Position numbers and translations under genes: made by a program
In this document: piece by piece, positions 1 through 8,656 of the stretch
How the letters are laid out: each line of letters begins with the position of its first letter
How positions within the stretch are numbered: position 1 is the stretch's first letter
NCBI RefSeq assembly: GCF_001423245.1
Contig: NZ_LMOH01000028.1
Span: 62,001 to 126,000, forward strand
Origin: Aureimonas sp. Leaf324
GTDB taxonomy: Bacteria > Pseudomonadota > Alphaproteobacteria > Rhizobiales > Rhizobiaceae
Reading direction: 5' to 3'
Length of the DNA: 64,000 bases
The notes under the pieces: model-generated
Seen by the model: only the letters and a program-made list of their open reading frames with translations
Database searches by the model: none
Told to the model about the DNA's origin: nothing

Positions 1-212
1 AACGGCATCTCGGCCGGGCGCGTCGCTGGTTCCAGCGCTTCGGTCTGCCCTCGCTGCTCCTCGCCTGGGTGCCGGTGGTGGGCGATGCGCTGACGCTCGT
101 CGCCGGTCTTCTCGGCGTGCGCTGGGCGCCATTCGTCGTTCTCGTCGGGCTCGGCAAGCTCGCGCGCTACGGCGTGGTGGCCGCGACGACGCTCGGCGTC
201 CTCTCGCTCTGA
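1..212 (+). CDS. DedA/YqaA-family membrane protein, C-terminal part
   Basis: This is the 3' end of a gene cut by the window edge. The frame starts at base 3 and stops with TGA at 210-212, leaving about 69 codons. The visible part has a basic stretch followed by two hydrophobic segments, with the motif WVPVVGDALTLVAG between them. That motif is typical of the C-terminal half of small YqaA/DedA-type (SNARE-associated) inner-membrane proteins, which are implicated in lipid or envelope homeostasis. The upstream half and the start are not in the window, so the family call rests on the tail alone. Confidence 0.6.
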   Translation, partial: RHLGRARRWFQRFGLPSLLLAWVPVVGDALTLVAGLLGVRWAPFVVLVGLGKLARYGVVAATTLGVLSL

Positions 213-216
213 CCGG

Positions 217-1608
217 TCAGGGCTGGGTCGGTGCGGGCAGGCTGCGCGCGGCGGCATCGGCCGCGCTTTCCGTTTCCGGGGCTCCGGCATCCCGCGCCCG
301 ACGCCGCAACTCGTCCAGCGTCGTCGATCCGCGGAAGACGATCGCATTGCCTTGCGTCGTCGGCGACACGGCGCCACTGCGCCCCGTCCAGTTGAAATGA
401 TCGGCGCGACCTTCGGTCGGGTCCATCGGCGTGCCGGCGACCACGAGCTTGGCGCGCGGGCTGGCGTCGCTCTGCGCCTTGACGCCGGGCGCCACCGCGC
501 CGCCGAGGAGATTGTCGCCGCCGTCGAGGCTGGGGTCGGAGAAGCTGACGGGCGGGGTCGTCGTCGCGGAGGCGAGATCGTTGACGGAGGGAAGATCGGC
601 GGCCGACATCTGCTGCGATCCGAGGCTCGCCACGAGATCGTCGACGCTGAGGCCGAGAATGCGCGTGACCGGCTTCTCGACGAAGTAGGCGAGCTTGTCG
701 GAGCCCGCACTGGTGAGGGTGATGCCGTCGGAATTGCGCAGCCGTGCGGTCTGCCCGGCCATGTCGGGGCCCGACGCGACGAAGGCGCCGTTGGCGTCGG
801 TGAAGCCGCCCCAGACGTCGACGAACTCGCCGCCGGCCTTCAGCGCCGCCGTGCGATAGAGATCGTTGAAGTAGACCATGTCCTCGCTGGCGCGGTCGAT
901 GTCGAAGGGCAAGGCGCCGACCCAGACCAGCGATGCGCCCGAGGCGCGCACGGCCGAGGCCAGCGCTTCGACACGCGCGGTGTAACGGTCGCTCCACTCG
1001 GCCGTGCGCAGGGCGAGCGAGGACCCCGCGTCGCGGATCGCCTGCCGGTCGTTGGCGCCCAGCATGACCACCACGACCGACGGCTTGGTCTCTGCGATGG
1101 TCTTGCCGATCTCGGCGGGCCAGTCGAAATGATCCTCGCGAACGAGGCCGGACGAGCCGTCGACCTTCGCGACGACGCGAATCTCGCGGTTCTGCGACAC
1201 GGCCTCTTCCAGCCCCTTGGCGAGCGAGCCGGCCATGAAATCGCCGACCACGAGAACGGTGCGCGCGGTCTCGCTCTTCTCCACCGGTGCGGCGGCGACG
1301 GTCGCGGCGGCGGCCGCACCGCCTCCTGCCGCGGCGATCGCCTTGCCGCCTTTCGGCCGCTGAGCGGCTGCGCTGGGGTTTCTCGCCTTGCGGACCTTCT
1401 TCACCTGTCGGCGCTGCGGCGGCTGCTCGACGCGCTGCGGCGGCTGGCGCGTTTCCGTGCGCCCGCCGCCGAACAGCATCTCGAGAAGGCCGCGCCGCTG
1501 CTGAGCCTCGGCGCGGGGGGCGTGGGAGGCCTCGGCGCCCACGACGCAAAGGGCCAGGATGGCGGACAGGAAGGCGCGGGACGCCCGCGCGTGGATCGTG
1601 TCCGCCAT
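217..1608 (-). CDS. DUF459 SGNH/GDSL-like periplasmic protein
   Basis: A 463-residue protein with an N-terminal signal peptide (about residues 1-35), a basic Gln/Pro/Ala-rich linker to about residue 110, and an SGNH-hydrolase-like domain. The block I motif reads VVGDFMAGSLAKG near residues 121-132, so Phe occupies the position of the usual GDS nucleophile. Block III is visible as MLGANDRQ. The start is the ATG at 1606-1608, which gives a proper signal peptide; the reading frame is open much further upstream, but that part overlaps the transglycosylase gene. It lies 5 bases after the lytic transglycosylase stop, so the two are probably one operon acting on the cell wall or exopolysaccharide. 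The substrate is unknown. Confidence 0.8.
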   Translation of the reverse strand: MADTIHARASRAFLSAILALCVVGAEASHAPRAEAQQRRGLLEMLFGGGRTETRQPPQRVEQPPQRRQVKKVRKARNPSAAAQRPKGGKAIAAAGGGAAAAATVAAAPVEKSETARTVLVVGDFMAGSLAKGLEEAVSQNREIRVVAKVDGSSGLVREDHFDWPAEIGKTIAETKPSVVVVMLGANDRQAIRDAGSSLALRTAEWSDRYTARVEALASAVRASGASLVWVGALPFDIDRASEDMVYFNDLYRTAALKAGGEFVDVWGGFTDANGAFVASGPDMAGQTARLRNSDGITLTSAGSDKLAYFVEKPVTRILGLSVDDLVASLGSQQMSAADLPSVNDLASATTTPPVSFSDPSLDGGDNLLGGAVAPGVKAQSDASPRAKLVVAGTPMDPTEGRADHFNWTGRSGAVSPTTQGNAIVFRGSTTLDELRRRARDAGAPETESAADAAARSLPAPTQP

Positions 1609-1613
1609 GATGC

Positions 1614-2837
1614 TCAGTGCTTCCGCAGGAGGTCGAGGAGGGCCTTCGAGGCGTTGCCGTCCTCGGCGACGCCAGCCCGGCGCTGGTAGGCCGTGATCGA
1701 GGCCTTGGAGCCCGAGCCGATCTTGCCGTCGATCTTGCCGTCGTAGAGGCCGTGGTTCGTCAGCCGCTGCTGCACCTCGTAGCGCTCCTCCATCGAGAGG
1801 GGCGTGTAGCCGCGCGGCCAAGCCTGCGCGAAGTCGCCGTAGCCGGCGATCCGGTCGGCGAGGTGGCCAACGGCGAGCGCGTACTTGTCGGCGTTGTTGT
1901 AGCGCTTGATGACGAAGAAGTTCTTGGTCATCAGGAACGCTGGGCCCGAGGCGCCCGCCGGCATCAGGAGGTTGGCGTTGTCGCCGGGGCTCGGGAAGGC
2001 GCGGCCGCTGACGCGCTGGAAGCCGCTGGCGGCCCATTGCGAGAGCTTGCGGTTGGAGCCGCGCATGTCGGCCGAGCCGGCGGGCGCCACGACCTCGTAG
2101 CCCCAGCTCTTGCCGGTCTGCCAGCCGTTCTTGGCCAGAAGGTTGGCAGCGGTCGCCAGCGCGTCGGGGATCGAGTTCCAGATGTCCGGATGGCCGTTGC
2201 CGTCCATGTCCACGGCATAGGCCTGGTAGCTCGTCGGGATGAACTGGGTGTGGCCCATCGCGCCGGCCCAGGAGCCGGTGAGGCCCTTCGGCGTCACGTG
2301 GCCGTCCTGCACGATCTTGAGCGCGGCCAGAAGCTGCGTTCGGGCGAACTTGGCGCGCTTGGGATCCATGTAGGCGAGCGTCGCCAGCGCCTGCGGCACG
2401 CTCTTCATCACGTCGTCGCGCTCGAGGATGCGGCCGTAGTTCGATTCCATCGACCAGATGGCGAGGAGGATGTGGCGGTCGACGCCGAAGCGCTTCTCGA
2501 TCCGGTCGAGCCAGGGCTTGTACTGCACCAGCATCCGGCGCCCTTCGGCGACCGACTCGTCGTTCACCCGGTTGTCGAGATAGTCCCAGATCTTGTCCTG
2601 GAACTCGGGCTGGAAGCGCGCCTTCTCGATGACGTCGTGATCGGGCTCGCTGACGCCCGCGAACACGGCGCGATAGGTGTTGCGGCTGATGCCGTTCGCC
2701 ACCGCCGTCTTCTCGAAGCCGGCGATCCAGTTGCGGAAACCGGCATCGGCGAGAGCGGGCGTCGAGGCCGTGGCGACCAAGAGCGCGAGGCAGCCCGCGG
2801 ACAGGGCCATGAGGCGCTTGTGGATCGGTCCAGGCAT
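1614..2837 (-). CDS. lytic murein transglycosylase, MltB/SltB family
   Basis: A 407-residue secreted muramidase that cleaves the peptidoglycan glycan strand with 1,6-anhydro product formation. There is a signal peptide (about residues 1-30, ending near ALADAG). The catalytic domain carries the catalytic Glu in IWSMESNYG (Glu131). The C-terminus (about residues 350-407) is a peptidoglycan-binding type 1 repeat with the motif GLYDGKIDGKIG. The length matches the MltB-plus-PG_binding_1 subfamily common in rhizobia. It is divergent from galU and upstream of the DUF459 gene on the same strand. Confidence 0.92.
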   Translation of the reverse strand: MPGPIHKRLMALSAGCLALLVATASTPALADAGFRNWIAGFEKTAVANGISRNTYRAVFAGVSEPDHDVIEKARFQPEFQDKIWDYLDNRVNDESVAEGRRMLVQYKPWLDRIEKRFGVDRHILLAIWSMESNYGRILERDDVMKSVPQALATLAYMDPKRAKFARTQLLAALKIVQDGHVTPKGLTGSWAGAMGHTQFIPTSYQAYAVDMDGNGHPDIWNSIPDALATAANLLAKNGWQTGKSWGYEVVAPAGSADMRGSNRKLSQWAASGFQRVSGRAFPSPGDNANLLMPAGASGPAFLMTKNFFVIKRYNNADKYALAVGHLADRIAGYGDFAQAWPRGYTPLSMEERYEVQQRLTNHGLYDGKIDGKIGSGSKASITAYQRRAGVAEDGNASKALLDLLRKH

Positions 2838-2924
2838 GGGTCTACTCCTTGGAAGGACAGAACGTTAGCGAGGGCCTCGAGTCTAGAGGGCGGATGTGAA
2901 CGCTTCCTTTACCACGTCCGGACA

Positions 2925-2938
2925 CGAAAAGCTTTTCG
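2925..2938. repeat. 14-bp perfect palindrome between divergent promoters
   Basis: CGAAAAGCTTTTCG is a perfect inverted repeat in the 228-bp gap between the divergent transglycosylase and galU genes. It lies 88 bp upstream of the transglycosylase start. It could be a regulator site or a chance palindrome; nothing else in the window repeats it. Confidence 0.3.
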
Positions 2939-3065
2939 ATGTGTGAGGTGTCATCTAATCAGCATCTTCTTGGGCGAAATCACGGCGCTCGCGGGCGATT
3001 CGCTCGACGCGGCGTGTTGATCGAACATATAGTCACGATCTCGTAATCGGCAGGAAGGATCACGA

Positions 3066-3983
3066 ATGCGCAAGGTCAGGAAGGCCGTCTTCCCGGTGGC
3101 GGGTCTGGGAACGAGGTTCCTCCCCGCCACCAAAGCAATCCCCAAGGAGATGCTGACGGTCGTCGACCGCCCCGTGATCCAGTACGTCGTGGACGAGGCC
3201 CGCGAGGCGGGCATCGAGCACCTGATCTTCGTCACCGGCCGTAACAAGGGCGTGATCGAAGACTACTTCGACATCCAGGTCGAGCTCGTGAACACGCTGA
3301 CCGACCGCAACAAGCAGACCGAGCTGAAGCTCCTCGACAGCCTGCAGCCGACGCCGGGCACCGCGAGCTTCACCCGCCAGCAGGCGCCGCTCGGCCTCGG
3401 CCACGCGGTATGGTGCGCGCGCGACCTCGTCGGTCCCGAGCCCTTCGCCCTCCTCCTGCCCGACATGATCATGCAGGACACGCAGGGCTGCCTGAAGAAG
3501 ATGGTCGAGCTCTACGAGGAGACCGGCGGCAACGTCATCTCGGTGGAGCAGTGCGACCCGGCCGAGACCCACAAGTACGGCATCGTCGGCAAGGGGCCCG
3601 AGGTCGGCTCGGGCTTCCGCATCGACGGCATGGTCGAGAAGCCGAAGGCCGACGAGGCGCCCTCGAACTTCTTCATCTCCGGCCGCTACATCCTGCAGCC
3701 CGAGATCTTCGACATCCTGTCGACGCAGGAAAAGGGCGCGGGCAACGAGATCCAGCTGACCGACGGCATGCTGAAGCTCGCCAAGCAGCAGGATTTCTTC
3801 GCCTACCCGTTCGCCGGCCGCACCTTCGACTGCGGCTCGAAGGAAGGCTTCATCCAGGCCAACGTCGCCTTCGCCCTGTGGCGCCACGACATCCGCCACA
3901 AGGTCTTCGACGACCTCGAGGAACTGATGCGCACGGTGGAGCCGGAAGAGCGCCGCGCCGTGCCGCGCCCGGCCGCCGAGTAA
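3066..3983 (+). CDS. galU: UTP-glucose-1-phosphate uridylyltransferase
   Basis: A 305-residue cytoplasmic enzyme making UDP-glucose from UTP and glucose-1-phosphate, the precursor for exopolysaccharide, LPS core, cyclic glucans and osmolytes. The nucleotide-binding signature [11 protein letters not shown] is at residues 13-23, and the segment KAIPKEML follows. Motifs [12 protein letters not shown] and DCGSKEGF are typical of bacterial GalU. Length is normal. The ATG at 3066 is preceded by a purine-rich AGGAAGGA ribosome binding site. A strong terminator follows at 4011-4036. Confidence 0.97.
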   Translation: MRKVRKAVFPVAGLGTRFLPATKAIPKEMLTVVDRPVIQYVVDEAREAGIEHLIFVTGRNKGVIEDYFDIQVELVNTLTDRNKQTELKLLDSLQPTPGTASFTRQQAPLGLGHAVWCARDLVGPEPFALLLPDMIMQDTQGCLKKMVELYEETGGNVISVEQCDPAETHKYGIVGKGPEVGSGFRIDGMVEKPKADEAPSNFFISGRYILQPEIFDILSTQEKGAGNEIQLTDGMLKLAKQQDFFAYPFAGRTFDCGSKEGFIQANVAFALWRHDIRHKVFDDLEELMRTVEPEERRAVPRPAAE

Positions 3984-4010
3984 AGGCTTCGCGAGCACCG
4001 GACATGCGTG

Positions 4011-4036
4011 AGGGGCGCCGCAAGGCGCCCCTTTTT
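4011..4036 (+). terminator. Rho-independent terminator after galU
   Basis: GGGGCGCC, a GCAA loop and GGCGCCCC form a GC-rich stem followed directly by TTTTT. It sits 28 bp after the galU stop and just before the convergent outer-membrane protein stop. Confidence 0.88.
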
Positions 4037-4041
4037 CGTGA

Positions 4042-5796
4042 TCAGCGCTGGAGCCGCACCCCGAGCCGGAAGGTGTTGGCGTCGTAGTCGAGCCCCGGCA
4101 GCGGCGAATCGAACCGGTCGTAGCGGTAGCGCGCGGTCACCGCGAGGTATCGGCTCAGCCAGTAGGTGAGGCCGGTCTCGGCCGCATAGAGATTTTCGTC
4201 TCCCGCCACCGGGCCGTCGCGAAGGCCGGCGATCAACCGCCCCTCGAGATCGATCCGCGCGGTGGCGCGATGGCGAAGGCCGAGCGAGGCTTGATAGAGC
4301 GTGGAGGTTGCCAGACCCGACGTGTCCGGCTCGAAGAAGGTCTCGGCCCGCAGAAGAACGTCGGTGCCGCGCCGCGGCGACCAGTTCACCCGCGCGTCGA
4401 TCGTCGGGCTCGCCTGCGTGCCGAGCCGATCGTCGTCCGGCACGTTCCAGGCGTAGCCGACCGCGACGTCACCCGACAGCTTCTCGCCCCAGTCGAAGCC
4501 GACCCCGCCGCGCAGCGCCGGAATGACGCTGTCGCGCGAGGGCGAGCCGAGAAGGGTCTCGTCGAACAGGCGGCGGCCGACGCTCGCCGCCACGAACGGG
4601 CGCAGCGCCGGCGTCGCGTCGTAACCGGTCCTGAGGCCCGCGCTCCAGGTGGTGAAGCTGTCGTCGAGGCGGCGCACGGTGCCGTCGAACAGCCCGTCGT
4701 CGCGGTCCTCGCGCACGGCCGACAGGTCGAGCTCGTTGTGAAGGCGGCCGACGTCGCGCGAGAGCGTCGCGCCGGCGGAATAGGCGAGGATGTCGCGCGT
4801 CGAGGCCTCCGCGGTGGCGGGGCCGCTCACCAGCGGATCGTCGCGGTCGAAGCGCAGGGCACCCCGCAGCGTCGCCGTCCAGTCGCGGCTCATGTCGAGG
4901 CGAAGACGTGCGTCGAGGTCGATCCGCGGAACGTCCTGCAGGGGGCCGGAATCGTTGCGGCGGAAACTCGTCAGGGCGTTGATCTCCGCCTCGTGGCGGT
5001 CCCAGTTCGACAGGAGGCGGACCGATCCGGCGGTCTCGGAAAAGGCGCCGCGCACCCCGTCCAGCGTGTTGGTGAGGTTGTCGGACGTGCCGAAGCTCTG
5101 CTCCAGCGTGGAATAGAGCGTGAAGGAGCCGAGCCGCAGGCCGAGCGGGGCGAACGGATCGTCCTGCGTCCGGGGCAGGGCGCGGCGAAGGTCGTCGAGG
5201 CCCGCGCCGCCCTGGCGGCCGAGCTGCGTGTCCTGCGTCGGGCTGCGGACGGGGCCGACGGCGCGGAAGAGGTCGGGCGGCAGGTCTGCCGCGGCGGGGC
5301 GCTGGCCGGTGTCGTCGGTCTCGAGCGCGGTCTCGGTCGGGGCGATGCCGTCGAGCGCGGCCGCAGCGCCGGTGCGCGAGGCGCGCGCCGGCCGCACGCC
5401 GGCATCGACCGGCTGGGCCGGCGAGGCCTGCCGCGTCGACTGCGGCAGGTTCTCGCGGCGCGGCTCGGGCGGGCCGGCGAAGAGGTCGAGCGCCTCGGCG
5501 GGATCGGCGGCGTCCGCGTCCGGCCGGACGGGCTGCGGCACGTCTGCCGGGTCGGCGAGCGGCGCGTCGAGGTCGTTCGACAGCTCGCGCTGGGCGGGAT
5601 CGAGCGGCTGCGTCGCCTCGCGCTCGCTGGAATCCCGCGTCTGCGTGCGCAGGTCCATCGTGTCGGACAGGCGCATCTCGTCGGCGCGGCCCCGGATCGG
5701 CGGGACATCGCCGGCATCCTGCGCCGACGCGGACCCGGCGACCGGTCCGGCGCTGAGAAGCAGCGAGGCGAGGAGGGGGCGAAGGAGGGGCGTCAT
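4042..5796 (-). CDS. outer-membrane beta-barrel protein with acidic proline-rich N-terminal region
   Basis: A 584-residue protein from the ATG at 5794-5796, which is chosen because it places a clean signal peptide (about 26 residues, ending GSASAQ) at the start; the frame also offers an ATG 21 bases upstream. Residues about 27-190 are low complexity, rich in Asp, Ala, Pro and Arg. The remaining roughly 390 residues alternate polar and hydrophobic residues in short strands rich in Arg, Asp, Leu and Tyr, ending in RLGVRLQR, as expected for an outer-membrane barrel. Similar proteins near galU are known in rhizobia, some described as surface or porin-like barrels. No substrate can be assigned. 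Confidence 0.75.
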   Translation of the reverse strand: MTPLLRPLLASLLLSAGPVAGSASAQDAGDVPPIRGRADEMRLSDTMDLRTQTRDSSEREATQPLDPAQRELSNDLDAPLADPADVPQPVRPDADAADPAEALDLFAGPPEPRRENLPQSTRQASPAQPVDAGVRPARASRTGAAAALDGIAPTETALETDDTGQRPAAADLPPDLFRAVGPVRSPTQDTQLGRQGGAGLDDLRRALPRTQDDPFAPLGLRLGSFTLYSTLEQSFGTSDNLTNTLDGVRGAFSETAGSVRLLSNWDRHEAEINALTSFRRNDSGPLQDVPRIDLDARLRLDMSRDWTATLRGALRFDRDDPLVSGPATAEASTRDILAYSAGATLSRDVGRLHNELDLSAVREDRDDGLFDGTVRRLDDSFTTWSAGLRTGYDATPALRPFVAASVGRRLFDETLLGSPSRDSVIPALRGGVGFDWGEKLSGDVAVGYAWNVPDDDRLGTQASPTIDARVNWSPRRGTDVLLRAETFFEPDTSGLATSTLYQASLGLRHRATARIDLEGRLIAGLRDGPVAGDENLYAAETGLTYWLSRYLAVTARYRYDRFDSPLPGLDYDANTFRLGVRLQR

Positions 5797-5944
5797 GTCC
5801 GATCGGTCGATGGGCACGGGGTCGGCCGGCCGGAGGGCGTCAATCCCCCTATCCGTAGGCGCCCATCATGGAGCCGGGCTGACCGGACGCACACCTCCGG
5901 CAGCCCTGCTGGCGCGCGCCGCGCGGCAGGAGTAAGGGAGGCGA

Positions 5945-6943
5945 ATGACCCTGAACGCTCTTCCGCTCGCCGCCGACCCCGCCCCCGGCACCCAATCGGC
6001 GATCCGCACCGTCCGCACCGAGGCCGAGGGCCTGTCGCTCCTGGCCGAAGCGCTGGCGGGCGACCTCGGCGCCGCCTTCGAGCGCAGCCTCGACCTCATC
6101 GCGGGCGTTCGCGGGCGCCTCGTCGTCACCGGCATCGGCAAGAGTGGGCATGTCGCCTCGAAGATCGCCGCGACCTTCGCCTCCACCGGCACGCCGGCCT
6201 TCTTCGTCCATCCGGTCGAGGCCAACCACGGCGATCTCGGCATGATCGGGCGCGACGACGCGGTGCTCGCCATGTCGTGGTCGGGCGAGTCGGCCGAGCT
6301 CACCGGCATCGTCGCCTACACCCGGCGGTTCCGGATCCCGCTGATCGCCATCACCTCGCGCGAGGCGTCGGCGCTCGGCTCGGCCGCCGACGAGCGCCTG
6401 CTTCTGCCGCGCGCCACCGAGGCCTGCCCGCACGGTCTCGCGCCGACGACCTCGACCACTCTGCAACTGGCGCTGGGCGATGCGCTGGCCGTCGCGCTTC
6501 TGGAGCGCCGGGGCTTCAGCCCCAGCGACTTCCGCGTCTTCCATCCCGGCGGTCAGCTCGGCGCGAGCCTTCGCCATGTCGGCGACGTCATGCACAAGGG
6601 CGAGGCGTTGCCGCTGGTGGCGAGCGGCACAAGGATGGGCGAGGCGATCCTCGCCATCTCGCGCAAGGGCTTCGGCTGCGTCGCGGTGGTCGACGAGGCG
6701 GGGCGGCTGCTCGGCATCGTCACCGACGGCGACCTGCGCCGTCACCTCGCCTCCGACCTCCTGTCGCGCACCGTGGACGAGGTGATGACGCCCTCGCCCA
6801 AGACCATCCGGCCCGACACGCTGGCGGCCAAGGCGCTCGACATCATCAACGGCGCCAACATCACCGCGCTGATGGTGGTGGAGGACGAGCGGCCGGTCGG
6901 CATCATCCACCTCCACGACCTCCTGCGCATCGGCGTCGCCTGA
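5945..6943 (+). CDS. kdsD: arabinose-5-phosphate isomerase, KpsF/GutQ family
   Basis: A 332-residue cytoplasmic enzyme interconverting ribulose-5-phosphate and arabinose-5-phosphate, the first step of Kdo synthesis for LPS. The N-terminal SIS domain (about residues 45-190) has TGIGKSGHVASKIAATFAST and the conserved VEANHGDLG. Two CBS motifs fill about residues 215-330. Length and domain order match the family. It stands alone, with a 148-bp gap to the divergent barrel-protein gene; the hemH gene converges on it. Confidence 0.94.
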   Translation: MTLNALPLAADPAPGTQSAIRTVRTEAEGLSLLAEALAGDLGAAFERSLDLIAGVRGRLVVTGIGKSGHVASKIAATFASTGTPAFFVHPVEANHGDLGMIGRDDAVLAMSWSGESAELTGIVAYTRRFRIPLIAITSREASALGSAADERLLLPRATEACPHGLAPTTSTTLQLALGDALAVALLERRGFSPSDFRVFHPGGQLGASLRHVGDVMHKGEALPLVASGTRMGEAILAISRKGFGCVAVVDEAGRLLGIVTDGDLRRHLASDLLSRTVDEVMTPSPKTIRPDTLAAKALDIINGANITALMVVEDERPVGIIHLHDLLRIGVA

Positions 6944-6981
6944 GGGCGGCGGCGGTCTGACCCCGGCGACCGGGCCGCGCG

Positions 6982-8046
6982 TCAGTCGATCCAGCCGCGC
7001 AGCTCGCGACGGACCATGTGCTCGATGACGTCCATCCCGTCCTCGGAATCGTTGAGGCAGGGGATGTGGCTGAAGTGCTCGCCGCCGTGCTCGCGGAAGA
7101 TCTCGCCGGCCTCGCCCGCGATCTCCTCGAGCGTCTCCAGGCAGTCGGAGACGAAGCCGGGGTTGAGAACGGCGATGCGCTTGATGCCTTGCTTGGCGAG
7201 CGCCTCGACGGTCTTGTCGGTGTAGGGCTGCAGCCACTCCTCCGGCCCGAAGCGGGACTGGAAGGTGGTCATGAAGCGGCCCTTCTCCCAGCCGAGCCGC
7301 TCCTCGACGAGGCGCGAGGTCTTCTGGCAGTGGCAGTGATACGGGTCGCCCTTGCGGAAGTAGCTCTGCGGAATGCCGTGATAGGACGCGATCACGCGCT
7401 CGGGTTCGAAGGGGAGCGAGGCGAGATGCGTCTCGATCGAGCGCGCGAGCGCCTCGATATAGACGGGCTCGTCGTGATAGGCGGGCACCGTGCGCACGGC
7501 CGGCATCCAGCGCTGCGCCATCAGGTGCTCGAAGAACTTGTCGTTCACCGTCGCCGTGGTCGAGGCCGAATATTGCGGGTAGAGCGGGAAGCAGAGGATG
7601 CGCTCGCAGCCCTCGGCCCGCAACGCCTCGACACGGGTCGCGATCGACGGGTTGCCGTAGCGCATGCCCCAGTCCACCACGACGTCGCGCTCGCCCGACA
7701 TGCGCTGCGCGAGCTTCTCGCCTTGCGCGCGGGTGAAGGTGCGCAAGGGGCTCTCGTTGCGCTCCTTGTTCCAGATCTGCTCGTAGGCGTGGCCCGACTT
7801 CTTCGGCCGCGTGTTGAGGACGATGCCGTAGAGGATCGGGAACCAGGCGGCGCGCGGCCATTCGATGACGCGCTTGTCCGACAGGAACTCCTTGAGGTAG
7901 CGCCGCATCGGCTTGTAGTCGGTGCCGTCGGGCGTCCCGAGATTGACGAGGAGCACGCCCACCTTCTTCGGCTTCACGGGCGGATGGCCGGGCGGCAGCG
8001 GGCCGATCGCAGTGGAGGACGCGGCGGGGCTTGGGCTGGTCAGCAT
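6982..8046 (-). CDS. hemH: ferrochelatase
   Basis: A 354-residue enzyme inserting Fe(II) into protoporphyrin IX, the last step of heme synthesis. Conserved blocks include VLLVNLGTPDG near the N-terminus, ASYHGIPQSYF with the active-site His, and NPGFVSDCLETLEE near the C-terminus. YHCHCQKT is typical of proteobacterial HemH. The ATG at 8044-8046 is chosen; a TTG a few codons upstream is possible. omp10 lies upstream on the same strand with a 146-bp gap, an arrangement also seen around Omp10 in Brucella relatives. Confidence 0.95.
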   Translation of the reverse strand: MLTSPSPAASSTAIGPLPPGHPPVKPKKVGVLLVNLGTPDGTDYKPMRRYLKEFLSDKRVIEWPRAAWFPILYGIVLNTRPKKSGHAYEQIWNKERNESPLRTFTRAQGEKLAQRMSGERDVVVDWGMRYGNPSIATRVEALRAEGCERILCFPLYPQYSASTTATVNDKFFEHLMAQRWMPAVRTVPAYHDEPVYIEALARSIETHLASLPFEPERVIASYHGIPQSYFRKGDPYHCHCQKTSRLVEERLGWEKGRFMTTFQSRFGPEEWLQPYTDKTVEALAKQGIKRIAVLNPGFVSDCLETLEEIAGEAGEIFREHGGEHFSHIPCLNDSEDGMDVIEHMVRRELRGWID

Positions 8047-8192
8047 GGGCGCGTTCGCTTGCAAGGAACCGGAAACGACTGCGGCGGCGGGCCGTTCGGG
8101 TCCGCCGCCGCGATCGGATATGGACAGGGCAGGGCCTTCGGGCAAGCGGACAAAGCGTCCGCCCCGACTGACGCCCGCGGTCTGCCGCCCGC

Positions 8193-8570
8193 TCAGGCCT
8201 TGCGGCTGAACTCGAAGCGGCTGCCGTCGGCGTTCACGCAGGCCAGCCGGTCGGCCGACATCTGCGCGCAGTTGACCGAGACCTGCTGGTTGCGCGAGCG
8301 CGAGGTGTAGATGATGGTCGCCTGCGCCTGGCCGGTCTTGGTGTAGTTGCCCTCGGCCAGCACCGCGCCGGTCGCCGCTTCCTTCGAGGTGAAGCGCCCG
8401 CCCGCGAAGGTCGCGGTGTAGGCGACGGGGCCGCCCACCGACGACCACTGGCCCTCGAGGCCCGCCGGGCGCGGCGCCACCGCCATCTGCGCCGGCGGCG
8501 CCATGGTCTCGCAGGCCGACAGGGCGAGGGCCGCGGCAAGGACGGGCAGGGCGCGGGTGAAGGGACGCAT
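8193..8570 (-). CDS. omp10: outer-membrane lipoprotein Omp10
   Basis: A 125-residue lipoprotein. The signal peptide ends in the lipobox LSAC with Cys20. The mature part begins ETMAPP and then has PAGLEGQWSS, AEGNYTKTG, VNCAQMSADRLACV and GSRFEFSRK. These blocks match the pattern I recall for Brucella Omp10 (GIEGSWVD, AEGNYLY, VNCALVSPTQLNC, GSRFSLTR). The role in Brucella is envelope integrity and virulence; here only a surface lipoprotein can be claimed. The ATG at 8568-8570 is used because it places the lipobox at normal distance; an upstream in-frame extension has no signal character. Confidence 0.88.
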   Translation of the reverse strand: MRPFTRALPVLAAALALSACETMAPPAQMAVAPRPAGLEGQWSSVGGPVAYTATFAGGRFTSKEAATGAVLAEGNYTKTGQAQATIIYTSRSRNQQVSVNCAQMSADRLACVNADGSRFEFSRKA

Positions 8571-8656
8571 CGGGAACTCCGGAGGGCCAGCGATCAAAGT
8601 TGATACAAGTTTAAGGCAGATGCCGCCCGGAGTCATGCGCGCGGATCGCGCTATCC

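Noticed and set aside
4270-6960. A plus-strand open frame of about 896 codons over the barrel-protein gene and kdsD
   Set aside because: It is antisense to the barrel gene and out of frame with kdsD, and its composition is Arg/Gly/Ala-rich without domains.
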